Of a stretch of DNA of 64,000 bases, positions 51,160 to 60,688 are shown piece after piece. Position 1 is the first letter of the stretch; each line of letters starts with the position of its first letter. A program made the position numbers and the translations under genes. This stretch comes from Lewinellaceae bacterium (lineage in GTDB: Bacteria; Bacteroidota; Bacteroidia; Chitinophagales; Saprospiraceae), in the NCBI GenBank assembly GCA_020636005.1, contig JACJYR010000005.1, positions 372,001 through 436,000 on the forward strand, written 5' to 3'. Under the pieces are notes generated by a model that was given only the letters and a program-made list of their open reading frames with translations, did not search any database and had not been told where the DNA came from.

Positions 51160-52707
51160 TTAAAAAACCTCCGGCCGCATCTGCGGGAAAAACAGCACTT
51201 CCTGAATGCTCGCCTGGTTGGCAAACAGCATCACCAGCCTGTCAATCCCGAAGCCAATGCCCGACATTGGCGGCATACCGTACTCCATCGCCCGCAGGAA
51301 ATCGTGGTCAATGAACATGGCTTCGTCATCGCCCCGCTCCATGAGGCGGGCTTGCTCCTCGAAGCGCTCCCGCTGGTCGATAGGGTCGTTCAACTCCGTG
51401 TAGGCATTGGCGACTTCCTTGCCGTTCACCATCAGTTCAAAGCGCTCTACCAGGCCGGGCTTGCTGCGGTGGCGCTTCGTCAATGGCGACATTTCTACCG
51501 GATAGTCTGTGATGAAAGTCGGCTGGATATAGTGCTTTTCTGCCTTTTCGCTGAACAGTTCGTCAATCAGTTTTCCCTTGCCCATCGAGTTGTCAACGGC
51601 GATGTGCAGTTTTTTGCAAACATCCCGCAAACCCGCTTCGTCCATGCCGCTCACGTCAATGCCCGTGTGCTCCTGGATGGCTTCCAAAATGCTCACCCGT
51701 TTGAAGGGCGCTTTGAAACTCAGTACCTTGTCGCCCACTTGTACATCGGTGGTGCCGCAGGTGTCGAGGGCCACCTTTTCCATCATCTTTTCGGTGGTCT
51801 CCATCATCCAGAAATAGTCTTTGTATGCCGTATAAAATTCGAGGACGGTAAATTCGGGGTTGTGCGTGCGGTCCATGCCCTCGTTGCGGAAGTTGCGGCT
51901 AAACTCATAGACCCATTCGAAGCCGCCGACGATGAGGCGTTTCAGGTAAAGCTCGTTGGCGATGCGCAGGTAAAGGGGGATGTCGAGGGCGTTGTGGTGG
52001 GTAATAAAGGGCCGGGCCGCCGCCCCGCCGGGAATGGCCTGTAATACTGGCGTGTCCACCTCCAGCGCCCCCCGTTCGTTGAGGAACTGGCGGATGGAAG
52101 CGATCATTTTGGTGCGTTTCAGGAAAGTCTCCTTCACCTCCGGGTTCACGATGAGGTCCACGTAGCGCATCCGGTAGCGCAGTTCGGGGTCGGTGAATGC
52201 GTCAAAAACATTGCCCTCAGCGTCCTTTTTCACCACAGGCAGTGGCCGGAGGGCCTTGGCCAGCAATTTTAGTTCCGTCACATGGATACTCGTCTCGCCG
52301 GTTTTTGTATTGAAAACATAGCCCTTCACGCCGATGAAGTCGCCGATGTCGAGGAGTTTTTTTATCAAAACATCAAAGAAAGAAAAGTCCTGCTCACCTG
52401 CTGGATCGCCCGCTGCCAATTCGTTGCGGCGAAGATAAAGCTGGATCTGCCCGGTGGAATCCTGGATGTTCATAAACATGGCCTTGCCTGCCTCCCGCTG
52501 CGCCATGATGCGGCCCGCCACGCAGACATCCTGGTAGTTGAGACGATTTTTGGTGCCATCTTCCAACACTTCTTCCTGGTAGTTGGCCTTGATGGCGGCG
52601 GCATAGGCATTTATTGGCCAGGCTTCCGGCGGATAAGGGTCAATGCCCATTTCCCTGATTTTCTGGAGGTTTTCCCGGCGGACGATTTCTTGTTCTGATA
52701 ATTGCAT
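51160..52707 (-). CDS. lysS: Lysyl-tRNA synthetase, class II
   Basis: 515 residues. OB-fold N-terminal domain (LNYQDVCVAGRIMAQREAGK) followed by the class II core: motif 1 RGALEVDTPVLQAIPGGAAA, motif 2 SRNFRNEGMDRTHNPEFTVL, motif 3 GIGFGIDRLVMLFANQASIQ, and the terminal EVLFFPQMRPEVF. Attaches lysine to tRNA(Lys). Start at MQLSEQEIVRRENLQKIREM. Upstream is a C/T-rich array. Confidence 0.97.
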   Translation of the reverse strand: MQLSEQEIVRRENLQKIREMGIDPYPPEAWPINAYAAAIKANYQEEVLEDGTKNRLNYQDVCVAGRIMAQREAGKAMFMNIQDSTGQIQLYLRRNELAAGDPAGEQDFSFFDVLIKKLLDIGDFIGVKGYVFNTKTGETSIHVTELKLLAKALRPLPVVKKDAEGNVFDAFTDPELRYRMRYVDLIVNPEVKETFLKRTKMIASIRQFLNERGALEVDTPVLQAIPGGAAARPFITHHNALDIPLYLRIANELYLKRLIVGGFEWVYEFSRNFRNEGMDRTHNPEFTVLEFYTAYKDYFWMMETTEKMMEKVALDTCGTTDVQVGDKVLSFKAPFKRVSILEAIQEHTGIDVSGMDEAGLRDVCKKLHIAVDNSMGKGKLIDELFSEKAEKHYIQPTFITDYPVEMSPLTKRHRSKPGLVERFELMVNGKEVANAYTELNDPIDQRERFEEQARLMERGDDEAMFIDHDFLRAMEYGMPPMSGIGFGIDRLVMLFANQASIQEVLFFPQMRPEVF

Positions 52708-52741
52708 GTTTTGTTTTGTTGAAAATTTATTGAATTTGTTT

Positions 52742-52814
52742 TCTCACCCTCTCACCCTTTCACCCTCTCATCTTCTCATCTTCTCATCTTCTCACCCTCT
52801 CACCCTCTCACCCC
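52742..52814. repeat. CTCACCCTCT/CTCATCTTCT array
   Basis: Seven tandem ~10-bp pyrimidine-rich units directly upstream of lysS, in the 295-bp gap before the next gene. On the minus strand this is a purine-rich leader that could affect lysS expression. Confidence 0.85.
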
Positions 52815-53002
52815 TGGGGCGGCAAAAATAGGAGATTGGCCGGAATGTTCGTTTTTTCCCGGACTTTCCTTTCAGGATGCCCTAATTTTGGGCCGGGAGG
52901 CATTTTCACCTGAACGCCTCCGCATCTTTTACAGAACTAATTTTTCCACCCCACGCCTTCCTGGTTTTTTCCCAACTACCCTGAAGGCTAAAAATCTCAA
53001 CC

Positions 53003-53602
53003 ATGTATTCAGTTACAATCCAATCTTCCGGTGGCACACCGGCGCTTTTCATAAAGGCCAACCTCCTGTATGTTGCCACAAGCCTGTTTTTGCTGACAGG
53101 CCCCTCCGTCGCCAACGCCCAGGTAAGGCCTGCCGACACCAAAGACCCGATTTTGATGCCCGGCGAAGCCATGACAATTTCTGACGGGTGCGAGGAATTC
53201 ATCTCCGTAACGGGCGATAAGACCGTGGTGGAATCAAAAAAAATAAGTGTTGTGAAACGGGAAGGCCTTCAATATGGGATAAAATTCACCCGGGCGGCAA
53301 ATGGAGTGACGGGCACCATCTATTCTGTTGGGGGTGAACTTTTCCAGCCGGGGGATGAGCTGCTCGTCCTTACTGCCACGAGGGATAAGTTGATGTTTGC
53401 TTACCAGTCCGTATCGGACGACCACCGCGCTGCAACCTTCCCCCTGGCTGAAACGGAACTTAAAAAATGGGCAACGGCCGACCTGGAAACGGTTTTTCTC
53501 AAAGACAATGGCAAAAACCAAATGCTGAAATACAGCGTGAACGAGGAATGTAAATTCCAGGTAAAAAGTACGTTGAACTGCCTACTGCAAATGGTACGTT
53601 AA
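53003..53602 (+). CDS. Hypothetical secreted protein
   Basis: 199 residues with a hydrophobic export-type segment at 20-38 (NLLYVATSLFLLTGPSVANA) then QVRPADTKDPILMP. The start at 53003 (MYSVTIQSSGG) leaves the signal somewhat internal; no better ATG exists. The rest (FISVTGDKTVVESKKISVVK, GTIYSVGGELFQPGDELLVL) is beta-rich. I do not recognise it. Convergent with the type B sorted protein at 53928. Confidence 0.6.
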   Translation: MYSVTIQSSGGTPALFIKANLLYVATSLFLLTGPSVANAQVRPADTKDPILMPGEAMTISDGCEEFISVTGDKTVVESKKISVVKREGLQYGIKFTRAANGVTGTIYSVGGELFQPGDELLVLTATRDKLMFAYQSVSDDHRAATFPLAETELKKWATADLETVFLKDNGKNQMLKYSVNEECKFQVKSTLNCLLQMVR

Positions 53603-53660
53603 TTAAGGTGTATTATTCTGCACATCAATAGGTTGCTTTCATTTATAAAATTGCCATTGG

Positions 53661-53710
53661 CTCATTGCCGTTAGCTGTTGGCCAGCAGCTAGTCGTTAAC
53701 AGCCAACAAC
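53661..53710. repeat. GTTAGCTGTTGGC inverted words
   Basis: GTTAGCTGTTGGCCAGCAGC faces GTCGTTAACAGCCAAC. Same word family as 19762 and 21533. Confidence 0.55.
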
Positions 53711-53762
53711 AATTGAACAAAAACTAAAAGCAACGCTCATTCCTTCTATGAGGTGAAATGCA

Positions 53763-53851
53763 GAGTTTTAGGTGGACAGCCCGGGTTATCAGACCCGGCG
53801 GTTCCGGCGCCAAACTGCCGGGTTTGACAACCCGGCCACTCAAAACTAAAA
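53763..53851. repeat. Paired REP-like hairpins
   Basis: CCGGGTTATCAGACCCGGCG (first small hairpin) and CCGGGTTTGACAACCCGG (second) face each other around GGCGCC, and together form a larger imperfect stem bounded by AGTTTTAGGTGG and CCACTCAAAACT. Between convergent genes; possibly a bidirectional terminator or REP doublet. Confidence 0.75.
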
Positions 53852-53927
53852 CGGTGCTGAAATGCCCACTCCACCTTAAAGAGGGGATGAGCGAAAAGCA
53901 TAGTGTACAATTGCCTGAATAGCATTT

Positions 53928-54959
53928 TCATCTAATCAACAATAAATCCCCATTACTAAACTCAGCAGCTTTGGAATAGGAATACTTGAAGCGTGCCAGA
54001 TAAATGTATACCCCTGGCAGGGCATTTTTACCACCCTCCAACCCGTCCCAACCCAACATGGGATCGGACGAGCGAAACGCCAGGCTGCCCCAACGGTTAA
54101 AAACAAGCAATTCGTAGGATTCCAATCCGCAGGGTGTATAAGGCAGGAAAAAGTCGTTGATACCATCCCCGTTCGGCGAAAAGGCATTGGGAAAATAGAT
54201 GTTACAATTGCAATTATATTCCAATTCCGACAATACGATAGAATCGGTCGCTATACAACTTTTATAAAACCCGGTCACCCCGTATAAGCCGGGCGAGTCG
54301 GGCCTTAAGAAGGGCCCGATGCCACCATTGCTCCATTGAACGCTGTCAAAAGCAGTACCCACATTTAATGTCAAATCGGCCACATTGCAAACAGCCGTAT
54401 CATTACCTAAATTTATTGCCGGACAACCAAAATGGAAGCCATCAATGAAAACCCAGGCGCTTGCTTCCGGCATCACCATGACCCCAATATATTGATAAGG
54501 TTCCTCCGCAATGATTTCAATCTTTGCTTCCTCCCAGTCAGCGCCGGCATGGGCAGATTCATAAATAGCAGTGCCGAAAGTATTGGTCTTCGACATGCCC
54601 ACCCGGAGCATTCCGCCATATTGCCCGGAATTCTGGCCATCCTTGTACGCGAACGAAATCACGTAAGCCCTGCCTACTTCCATAGGCGCTGATAATTCCA
54701 ATACAAGCGCATCGGAAAAGGCACTGCCAAATAACGCCACAAAATCTTCACCGTCGTATGCCGGGCCATAGCCGCAAGTGCTGTTCATCACATCTATTTC
54801 ACTCTTGGTGCCAACGGCTGTCACATGCGGGACGTGAAGGTTGAAGAACCCATTGGCCAGGTTGTACCCACAATCCAAATCGTTGAGTTCAAAGCTACCA
54901 TTCAGAAACGACTGCCCGTGCAGCAGGGGCGCTGCCGCCAGGAACAACGTAATGTACAT
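53928..54959 (-). CDS. Secreted protein with T9SS type B (gliding-motility-type) sorting domain
   Basis: 343 residues. Signal peptide MYITLFLAAAPLLHGQ; an N-terminal region with FLNGSFELNDLDCGYNLANG resembling carbohydrate-binding/SprB-like jelly-roll; a PKD-like LGNDTAVCNVADLTLNVG; and the CHU_C domain, IYFPNAFSPNGDGINDFFLP with ELLVFNRWGSLAFRS and LPGVYIYLARFKYS, which directs T9SS type B export and surface attachment. The frame opens at 55061, but the ATG at 54959 places the signal peptide correctly. Confidence 0.85.
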   Translation of the reverse strand: MYITLFLAAAPLLHGQSFLNGSFELNDLDCGYNLANGFFNLHVPHVTAVGTKSEIDVMNSTCGYGPAYDGEDFVALFGSAFSDALVLELSAPMEVGRAYVISFAYKDGQNSGQYGGMLRVGMSKTNTFGTAIYESAHAGADWEEAKIEIIAEEPYQYIGVMVMPEASAWVFIDGFHFGCPAINLGNDTAVCNVADLTLNVGTAFDSVQWSNGGIGPFLRPDSPGLYGVTGFYKSCIATDSIVLSELEYNCNCNIYFPNAFSPNGDGINDFFLPYTPCGLESYELLVFNRWGSLAFRSSDPMLGWDGLEGGKNALPGVYIYLARFKYSYSKAAEFSNGDLLLIR

Positions 54960-55287
54960 GACCCTAAACCTGGCGGGGCAAGGTATATTTTTTGACCTTC
55001 TATGGCTGAAAGCCTTTTGGAGGAAGGTAAATTGCAGATATGGCTGAATAACAGAATGCATTTTTATTTGCTGGCTTATATTGCCATGAATTCACGAATT
55101 TAAAACAAAATTGCTGCTCTGCCAAATGCCGTCAACCTTCATTGCCACCATTTAAACCAGATAGACAGCTCTGCATCCCAAGTCCCCAAAAAAAGCTCAT
55201 CCTCTGTTGGGGCTACGCCATTGCCACCCTACGGGCCTCCACGGCAGCATCATTTCTTCTAAAGTAAAAAAAGGCTTGATTTCAGTC
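54960..55287. other. Intergenic region, no recognised feature
   Basis: About 325 bp between two minus-strand genes. No repeat family member, strong hairpin or gene seen. Confidence 0.5.
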
Positions 55288-57024
55288 TTATTTTAGTGAA
55301 AACACAAGTGCCTGATAGGGTTCGAGGCGAACGGCATCTTTGTCCATTTCAACCGTCCCGTAATTGTTGATCAAGACCTCTCCAATGGTTGCCACATCGG
55401 CCAGTGCCAGGCCCGATTTTTTGTCGGAAAAATTCAGCAACACCAGCAGTTCTTCGTCGCCAAGGCTCCTCGTATAAGCATAAACGGTGGGATGTTCTGG
55501 CTGTAATAGCTGGTATTTGCCATACACCAGGGCGGGGTGTTGCTTGCGCAATTGGACCATTTTCCGAAAATGGTTCAGGACGGACGCCGGGTCTTTATTT
55601 TCCGCTTCCACGTTGACTTGCCGGTAGTTGGCATTGACCGGCAGCCAGGGCGGTCCCGAGGTGAAACCCGCCTGTTCGGAGCTGTCCCACTGCATGGGCG
55701 TGCGGCCGTTGTCCCTGGAACCGAACCGCAGGTCTTTCAGGTATTGTTCCACATCACCGCCCTCGTTCTTCACTTTTTTGTAACCGTTGATGGCGGAAAT
55801 GTCCCTGTACTGTTCGATTTTTTCAAACCCGATATTGGTCATGCCCAATTCGTCGCCATAGTAGCAGTAGGGCGTGCCCCGCATGCTAAGGATGAAGGTG
55901 TTCAGGAGCTTGGCCGATGGGATCCTGAAAGCTGGGCTGTCGTTGCCGAAGCGGCTGACCAGCCTTGCCTGGTCGTGGTTGGCCAGGAAAATGGAGAGCC
56001 AGCCGTTGTTGGCAAAGGCGCTGTCCCAGCGGGTGAATACCTCTTTAAAATGGGCCAGGGTGTAGCCGCCGGGCTTGGCGATGTCCACCCCTTCAAAGGC
56101 GTATGCCATGTTCAATTCGTGGCGGTCTTCGTCCACCAGTCGGTGGGCGTCCTCAAAGTTGCGGCCAGCACCCTCGGCCACGCTCATCACGTCGTAATGG
56201 CTGAACACTTCCCGGTTCATTTCCCGCAGGTATTCGTGCAGGTTGCCCTGCATGGCATAGTATTCCACGAAGTTTTTTTCAAAACCTTCCGGAAAGGAGG
56301 GGAAGATGGTGTCCTTCGCCACGAACTGAAAAGCATCCAGGCGGAAGCCGTCCACGCCCTTGTCCGCCCAAAACTTCATAATGTCATATACTTCCTGACG
56401 CACTTTTGGGTTTTCCCAGTTCAGGTCGGGTTGCTTTTGGGAAAAATAATGCAGGTAATAAGCATTGGTCATGCTGTCGTATTTCCAGGCGTCCCCTTTG
56501 GGGTCGAAGAGGCTGTAGCGGTAAGGGGGCTTGCCCTTTTCGGCGGGCCACCAATGGTAGTAGTCCCGGTAGGGGTTGTCCCTCGAACTCCTGGATTGCC
56601 GGAACCATTCGTGCTCGTCGCTGCTGTGGTTCACCACCACGTCCATGATCAGCTTGATGCCCCGTTGGTGCATTCCTTTCAGCATTTCATCAAAATCGTC
56701 CATTGTGCCAAAATCCTGCATGATGTTTCGGTAGTCGCTCACGTCGTAGCCGTTGTCGTCGTTGGGCGAGCTGTAAATGGGGTTGAGCCAGACAGCATCC
56801 ACTCCCAGGCTCTTGACGTAGTCCAGTTTTTCGATTATCCCTTTCAGGTCGCCCACGCCATCGCCATCGGTATCCTTGAAGCTGCGGGGGTAGATTTGAT
56901 AGACGATGATTTCCTTCCACCATTCCCGGTCGGGGGCGGGCGAAGGCTTATCCGCCGGAGCGGGCTGGCCCGTACAGCCAGCGAAAGCAAGGGCCAAAAA
57001 GCAGAACAGGGTGCGGATTTGCAT
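55288..57024 (-). CDS. GH13-family alpha-glucosidase-like lipoprotein
   Basis: 578 residues. Lipoprotein signal MQIRTLFCFLALAFAGCTGQ with Cys 17. GH13 core: QIYPRSFKDTDGDGVGDLKG, DAVWLNPIYSSPNDDNGYDV, IMDVVVNHSSDEHEWF, nucleophile Asp in GVDGFRLDAFQF, acid/base Glu in VMSVAEGAG, transition-state Asp in FLANHDQARLV. This matches the oligo-1,6-glucosidase/alpha-glucosidase/trehalose synthase group; exact product cannot be fixed. Periplasmic or surface-anchored starch or maltooligosaccharide hydrolysis is likely. A long antisense ORF covers it but is a shadow. Confidence 0.93.
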   Translation of the reverse strand: MQIRTLFCFLALAFAGCTGQPAPADKPSPAPDREWWKEIIVYQIYPRSFKDTDGDGVGDLKGIIEKLDYVKSLGVDAVWLNPIYSSPNDDNGYDVSDYRNIMQDFGTMDDFDEMLKGMHQRGIKLIMDVVVNHSSDEHEWFRQSRSSRDNPYRDYYHWWPAEKGKPPYRYSLFDPKGDAWKYDSMTNAYYLHYFSQKQPDLNWENPKVRQEVYDIMKFWADKGVDGFRLDAFQFVAKDTIFPSFPEGFEKNFVEYYAMQGNLHEYLREMNREVFSHYDVMSVAEGAGRNFEDAHRLVDEDRHELNMAYAFEGVDIAKPGGYTLAHFKEVFTRWDSAFANNGWLSIFLANHDQARLVSRFGNDSPAFRIPSAKLLNTFILSMRGTPYCYYGDELGMTNIGFEKIEQYRDISAINGYKKVKNEGGDVEQYLKDLRFGSRDNGRTPMQWDSSEQAGFTSGPPWLPVNANYRQVNVEAENKDPASVLNHFRKMVQLRKQHPALVYGKYQLLQPEHPTVYAYTRSLGDEELLVLLNFSDKKSGLALADVATIGEVLINNYGTVEMDKDAVRLEPYQALVFSLK

Positions 57025-57287
57025 GGCAAACAGTTAAGATGGTGCGGGCCCCCAGTCCGCACCGATCGGTACGTACCAGCCAGGGCGATGGCAATTTTAC
57101 AAAAACATCCATGCTTTTGTCGGGTACTCATTTTAGATACCTTGTATATCAAGGCAATCCCGAACAACCAAGGTGCAATGGTAAAAATGAAAGGGGCAAG
57201 ATAAAAAAAGGCGGGCTAACCATGCGGCATCAAGCACAGCCGGTCGAAAAAATGGTGGCAGGCAACATTTTGACCTGAAAAAAAAAA

Positions 57288-57328
57288 GCCCTGGGCATGT
57301 ATCCATTTTAAGCATGCGCACCCAGGGC
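57288..57328 (-). terminator. Terminator in the 57025-57365 gap
   Basis: GCCCTGGGCATG pairs with CATGCGCACCCAGGGC across an AT-rich loop, with T runs on both strands. It ends transcription of the upstream DUF1501 gene before the GH13 gene. The rest of the gap (57025-57287) shows nothing else. Confidence 0.7.
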
Positions 57329-57365
57329 CTTTGATTTTTTACAAAATAAACAACCGCTCAACGGC

Positions 57366-58910
57366 TCACTGCCGCACGAGCATTTTTACCTTTTGCCGCC
57401 CGCCGTCCAGGCGGAGGTGGAAGTAATAATGCCCCGCAGGCAGCCTCGACCCGTCGAAGGCAAAACGGTGCTGCCCCGCAGGCAGGCGCTTGTTTACCAG
57501 CACTTCCAGTTCCTGGCCCCATCCGTTGAAGACGGACAGCCGCACCTGCTCGTTGCCGCAGGCGAAAGAAATATTGACAGCGGAAGAAAAGGGGTTGGGA
57601 AAGGCATTCACTTCCAGGTTGGCAGCAGGCTCCGAAGTGGCGTTCGCCGAACAGCCACCAAGGATGGGGACGTGCGCAAAATCGGGAAAGAGCAAGTCTT
57701 TGATGGCATTTTCCTCCACGCCAAACCAGTCCATGAACACCGAGCCGTAGATGTTGCGGAAGTCGTACTGCATGGCAACGGCTTCCAGCACGTCGGGGTT
57801 GTCGGGTATTTCGGGGTTATCGCCGACGAAGCCGGGGTTCACGCAGTGGCCGAAGAGCATGAGCGGGGCGGCGTCGCCGTGGTCGGTGCCGGCGCTGTCG
57901 TTGGAGCGGATGCGGCGGCCAAACTCGGAGAAGGTCATCGTGAGCACCCGCTCGCCGAGGCCCTGCAGGGTCAGGTCTTGCTGGAAGAGGTTCACGGCAT
58001 CGGATAACTGCAGCAACAAATTAGCATGGTCGCCGACCGTCGGCGTATCGCCCACCTGTGCCGAGTGGGTATCGAAGCCGCCCAGGCTCACGATATACAC
58101 CTTGGTCTGCAGGCCGCCTGCAATCATCAGGGCCACGTTCTTCAGTTGCTGTGCCAGGCGGTTGTCGCCGGGGTAGGCCACCATGTTGCTGGCGCTGTTG
58201 GCCGCATCGGTGATGATTTCGCCGTAGGCATTCGTCTGTTCGATGGTTTGCCGCAAAAAGGTCAGTTCGTCGCCATAAGGGGTATTGGGCGGCGTATCCG
58301 TGCCCGCCGTCAGCAAAGGGTTCAGGTTGAAAGGGTCGGTGATGGCCAGGCTGTAGTTGGCCGCCGTCCCCTGGCAAGTCTCCGATACGGACGAGCCAAT
58401 CGTGATGGCAAACGGGTGTGGGAAATCGGCGCTTGGATAGCCGTCCGGGTAGCCGGGGTGATCCTGTTGGAAATAGCGCCCCATCCAGCCCGTCGTCCAC
58501 ACCTCGTCGGCGGGCGAACCGCTCGTCCAGATGTCGGTGCTGCGGAAATGCGAGCGGTTTTGGTTGGGATAGCCCACCGCCTGCACCACGGACATTTTCC
58601 CATCGTCGAACACTGATTTCAAGCCCGTCATGGCCGGGTGGAAGGCGTTGTTGAAACCCACGTCCAGGAGGCTGCCCTGCGGGATGAGGATGTTGCCCCG
58701 TGCATTGGCCAGCTTGTCGTACTGGTCGAGCGGGGTGATCATGGCCAGGCCATCATTTCCGCCCACCAGTTGGAGCAGCACCAACACCTTGTCCGTATCG
58801 CCATTGATCATGGAAAACATGGACGACCTCGCTAAAGTCCTTACGCTGAATCCGTTGAGCAGGACGGTAAGGGAAAGGCCAGTGGATTGTATAAATTTTC
58901 TTCTTCGCAT
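57366..58910 (-). CDS. DUF1501 (sulfatase-like) secreted protein with T9SS tail
   Basis: 514 residues. Twin-arginine-like N-terminus MRRRKFIQSTGLSLTVLLNG; DUF1501 core with LLQLVGGNDGLAMITPLDQY, NRSHFRSTDIWTSGSPADEV, WMGRYFQQDHPGY, YIVSLGGFDTHSAQVGDTPT, MTFSEFGRRIRSNDSAGTDH and GDAAPLMLFGHCVNPGFVGD, then a T9SS type A C-terminus (VNAFPNPFSSAVNISFACGN onwards). DUF1501 resembles alkaline phosphatase/sulfatase folds, but the activity is unknown. It follows the DUF1800 gene on the same strand, a conserved pairing. The ATG at 58910 is chosen over 58976 because it starts the export signal. Confidence 0.9.
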   Translation of the reverse strand: MRRRKFIQSTGLSLTVLLNGFSVRTLARSSMFSMINGDTDKVLVLLQLVGGNDGLAMITPLDQYDKLANARGNILIPQGSLLDVGFNNAFHPAMTGLKSVFDDGKMSVVQAVGYPNQNRSHFRSTDIWTSGSPADEVWTTGWMGRYFQQDHPGYPDGYPSADFPHPFAITIGSSVSETCQGTAANYSLAITDPFNLNPLLTAGTDTPPNTPYGDELTFLRQTIEQTNAYGEIITDAANSASNMVAYPGDNRLAQQLKNVALMIAGGLQTKVYIVSLGGFDTHSAQVGDTPTVGDHANLLLQLSDAVNLFQQDLTLQGLGERVLTMTFSEFGRRIRSNDSAGTDHGDAAPLMLFGHCVNPGFVGDNPEIPDNPDVLEAVAMQYDFRNIYGSVFMDWFGVEENAIKDLLFPDFAHVPILGGCSANATSEPAANLEVNAFPNPFSSAVNISFACGNEQVRLSVFNGWGQELEVLVNKRLPAGQHRFAFDGSRLPAGHYYFHLRLDGGRQKVKMLVRQ

Positions 58911-58917
58911 TTTTTTA

Positions 58918-59005
58918 ATGATTGAAGGAGAGAATGAGGGAATGAGAGAATAAGTGCGAGGCTTAGGCCAATTCACTCATTGTCTCATTCTATCATTCTT
59001 TCATT
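58918..59005. repeat. GAATGAGAGAAT inverted array
   Basis: AGAGAATGAGGGAATGAGAG on the left faces CATTGTCTCATTCTATCATT on the right. Same words as at 18670-18754. Confidence 0.75.
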
Positions 59006-59011
59006 GTTTTC

Positions 59012-60688
59012 TTAACTTAGGTAGAACTCAGGCATGCTCAGCATGGTGACCAAGAGGCTTTGAAGCTTGGATTGCACCGCAGCAACCGCACCGGGGTCGG
59101 TTGGGTTGTTGAGGTATTCGGCATACTCCACCGTCCACTCGAAATCGGGCAGGCCAGGGATGAGGACATCTTTCAGGAAATCCAGTTGGCCTTGGGTAAG
59201 TGGCTGCGGATAAAGGATTTTGGCCAATGTCTCAATCAGGATATTCGGGTCTTCGGCCATATCAATGGCGGCGGCGACTTTCAGCACATCCACCTGCGAT
59301 ACGGCACCAGCCACCTGATAGCCCGCTGTTATCATGGTGGTGGTGAAATCCATGCGTACGTTTAGGGTGGCAGCACTGATCCAATCCCGATAGAAAACCG
59401 GCTCCTGGTAATAGGCTTTCCAGCCTGCAACGCTCGGCAAGGCGTAGTATTCCTGCTGCATAAGCGGCAGCGGCACCCGGAAAATCTGCCACCAATGGCG
59501 GTAGAGTTGGTTCAGGTTGGCCTGCGGGATGTCCACTTCCAGCGTTTTGAAGAGTGACATGGTGAAATCCACCGGGCTTTTGATCATCGGCCCCACGCTC
59601 AGCATGTCGAAAAAATGCTCGCTGCGCAGCAGGGTTTCCAGCGCTGGCCTTATTTCATAATCGTTGTCCAGCAGGATTTGCGCCATCGGCTGGATGACAT
59701 TCGCCTCCGCATCGGGGGTGATGACGTAGTAGATAAACCAACGGTACAGCTTGCGGCAAATGAAGCGGGCGCACTCGTCTTTGCTGAAAATGACATCAAT
59801 CAGGTGGGCGTGTTCCTGATCCATCAGGTTGGGGATGACGGTGTTGTTGAAACGGTAGGAAAGCTGTTTGGTGCCCTGGTCGTGGCGGTTCGGCAAAAAG
59901 GTAGCAGATGGCTGCAGGTTAGGATCGTTGGAGAACATGCCCACATCCCGCCAGCCGGTAAGTACACGGGCCATTTGCACCACATCGTCCTCGGTATAGT
60001 TCGTGTAGTCGCCGGGGCCGGCAATGGGGCCTTTGCCAATGGTGAACAGTTCGAGCAACTCCCGGGCATAGTTTTCATTGGGCGCAACGGCAGAGTTGTC
60101 CCTGCCGTTCAGGTAGCGCAGCATGGAGGGGTCGATATTCACCATCTTGGTCAGTTCCCTGAAATTGCCCAAAGCATTTTCCCTCAGCGTAGTGATGTAT
60201 TTATAAATGTACTTCGGGTCGTTGATATCCGATGTCACATAGTGGTTGTGCCAGAAGAGGGTCAGCTTTTCCCGGATGGAAATGCCTTCTTGCAGCAACA
60301 CGCCAATCGTCCATGCCCGCAGCGATTGATTGCGGTAGGTCTGGATTTGCTGGACACCTTGTACGTAAGGAGCATCCACCCAGGTTTGTCCGACAGGAAC
60401 ATTGGGATCATCCGTGTAGTAATGGTTCAACGGAGGGGCCGGCATCGGCTGATCGGCGAACAATTGTTGCATTGTGGCATCCAGCCCATTGGCCACGGCA
60501 TCTTTTATTTGCTGATAAGTCGGCCCGAACGTGGCGCGGCGTAGCAGGTGCGCCGCTTGTTCGTAGCCGAACGGCCCCGTGTAAGGATCGAGGCCGGAAA
60601 CGACCATAGAAAGTGCTGTATTGGCAGCAGCACTTTGGTCGGATTGGCTCCGCCCGAAAAATTTTGCAAGGGTTGTTCTTCTATTCAT
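59012..60688 (-). CDS. DUF1800 protein, partner of DUF1501 gene
   Basis: 558 residues. DUF1800 features: HLLRRATFGPTYQQIKDAVA, LTLFWHNHYVTSDI, NENYARELLELFTIGKGPI, YTEDDVVQMARVLTGWRDV and FICRKLYRWFIYYVI. It lies directly before the DUF1501 gene (minus strand), matching the DUF1800/DUF1501 operon found across Bacteroidota and Planctomycetes. Function unknown. The N-terminus (MNRRTTLAKFF) has no strong signal peptide. The open frame reaches 60757; 60688 is preferred as it starts the conserved sequence. Confidence 0.88.
   Translation of the reverse strand: MNRRTTLAKFFGRSQSDQSAAANTALSMVVSGLDPYTGPFGYEQAAHLLRRATFGPTYQQIKDAVANGLDATMQQLFADQPMPAPPLNHYYTDDPNVPVGQTWVDAPYVQGVQQIQTYRNQSLRAWTIGVLLQEGISIREKLTLFWHNHYVTSDINDPKYIYKYITTLRENALGNFRELTKMVNIDPSMLRYLNGRDNSAVAPNENYARELLELFTIGKGPIAGPGDYTNYTEDDVVQMARVLTGWRDVGMFSNDPNLQPSATFLPNRHDQGTKQLSYRFNNTVIPNLMDQEHAHLIDVIFSKDECARFICRKLYRWFIYYVITPDAEANVIQPMAQILLDNDYEIRPALETLLRSEHFFDMLSVGPMIKSPVDFTMSLFKTLEVDIPQANLNQLYRHWWQIFRVPLPLMQQEYYALPSVAGWKAYYQEPVFYRDWISAATLNVRMDFTTTMITAGYQVAGAVSQVDVLKVAAAIDMAEDPNILIETLAKILYPQPLTQGQLDFLKDVLIPGLPDFEWTVEYAEYLNNPTDPGAVAAVQSKLQSLLVTMLSMPEFYLS

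Noticed and set aside
55537..57204. A 555-codon open frame on the plus strand opposite the GH13 gene
   Set aside because: Low-information Val/His-rich translation with no motif; it is an antisense shadow of a well-supported GH13 gene.
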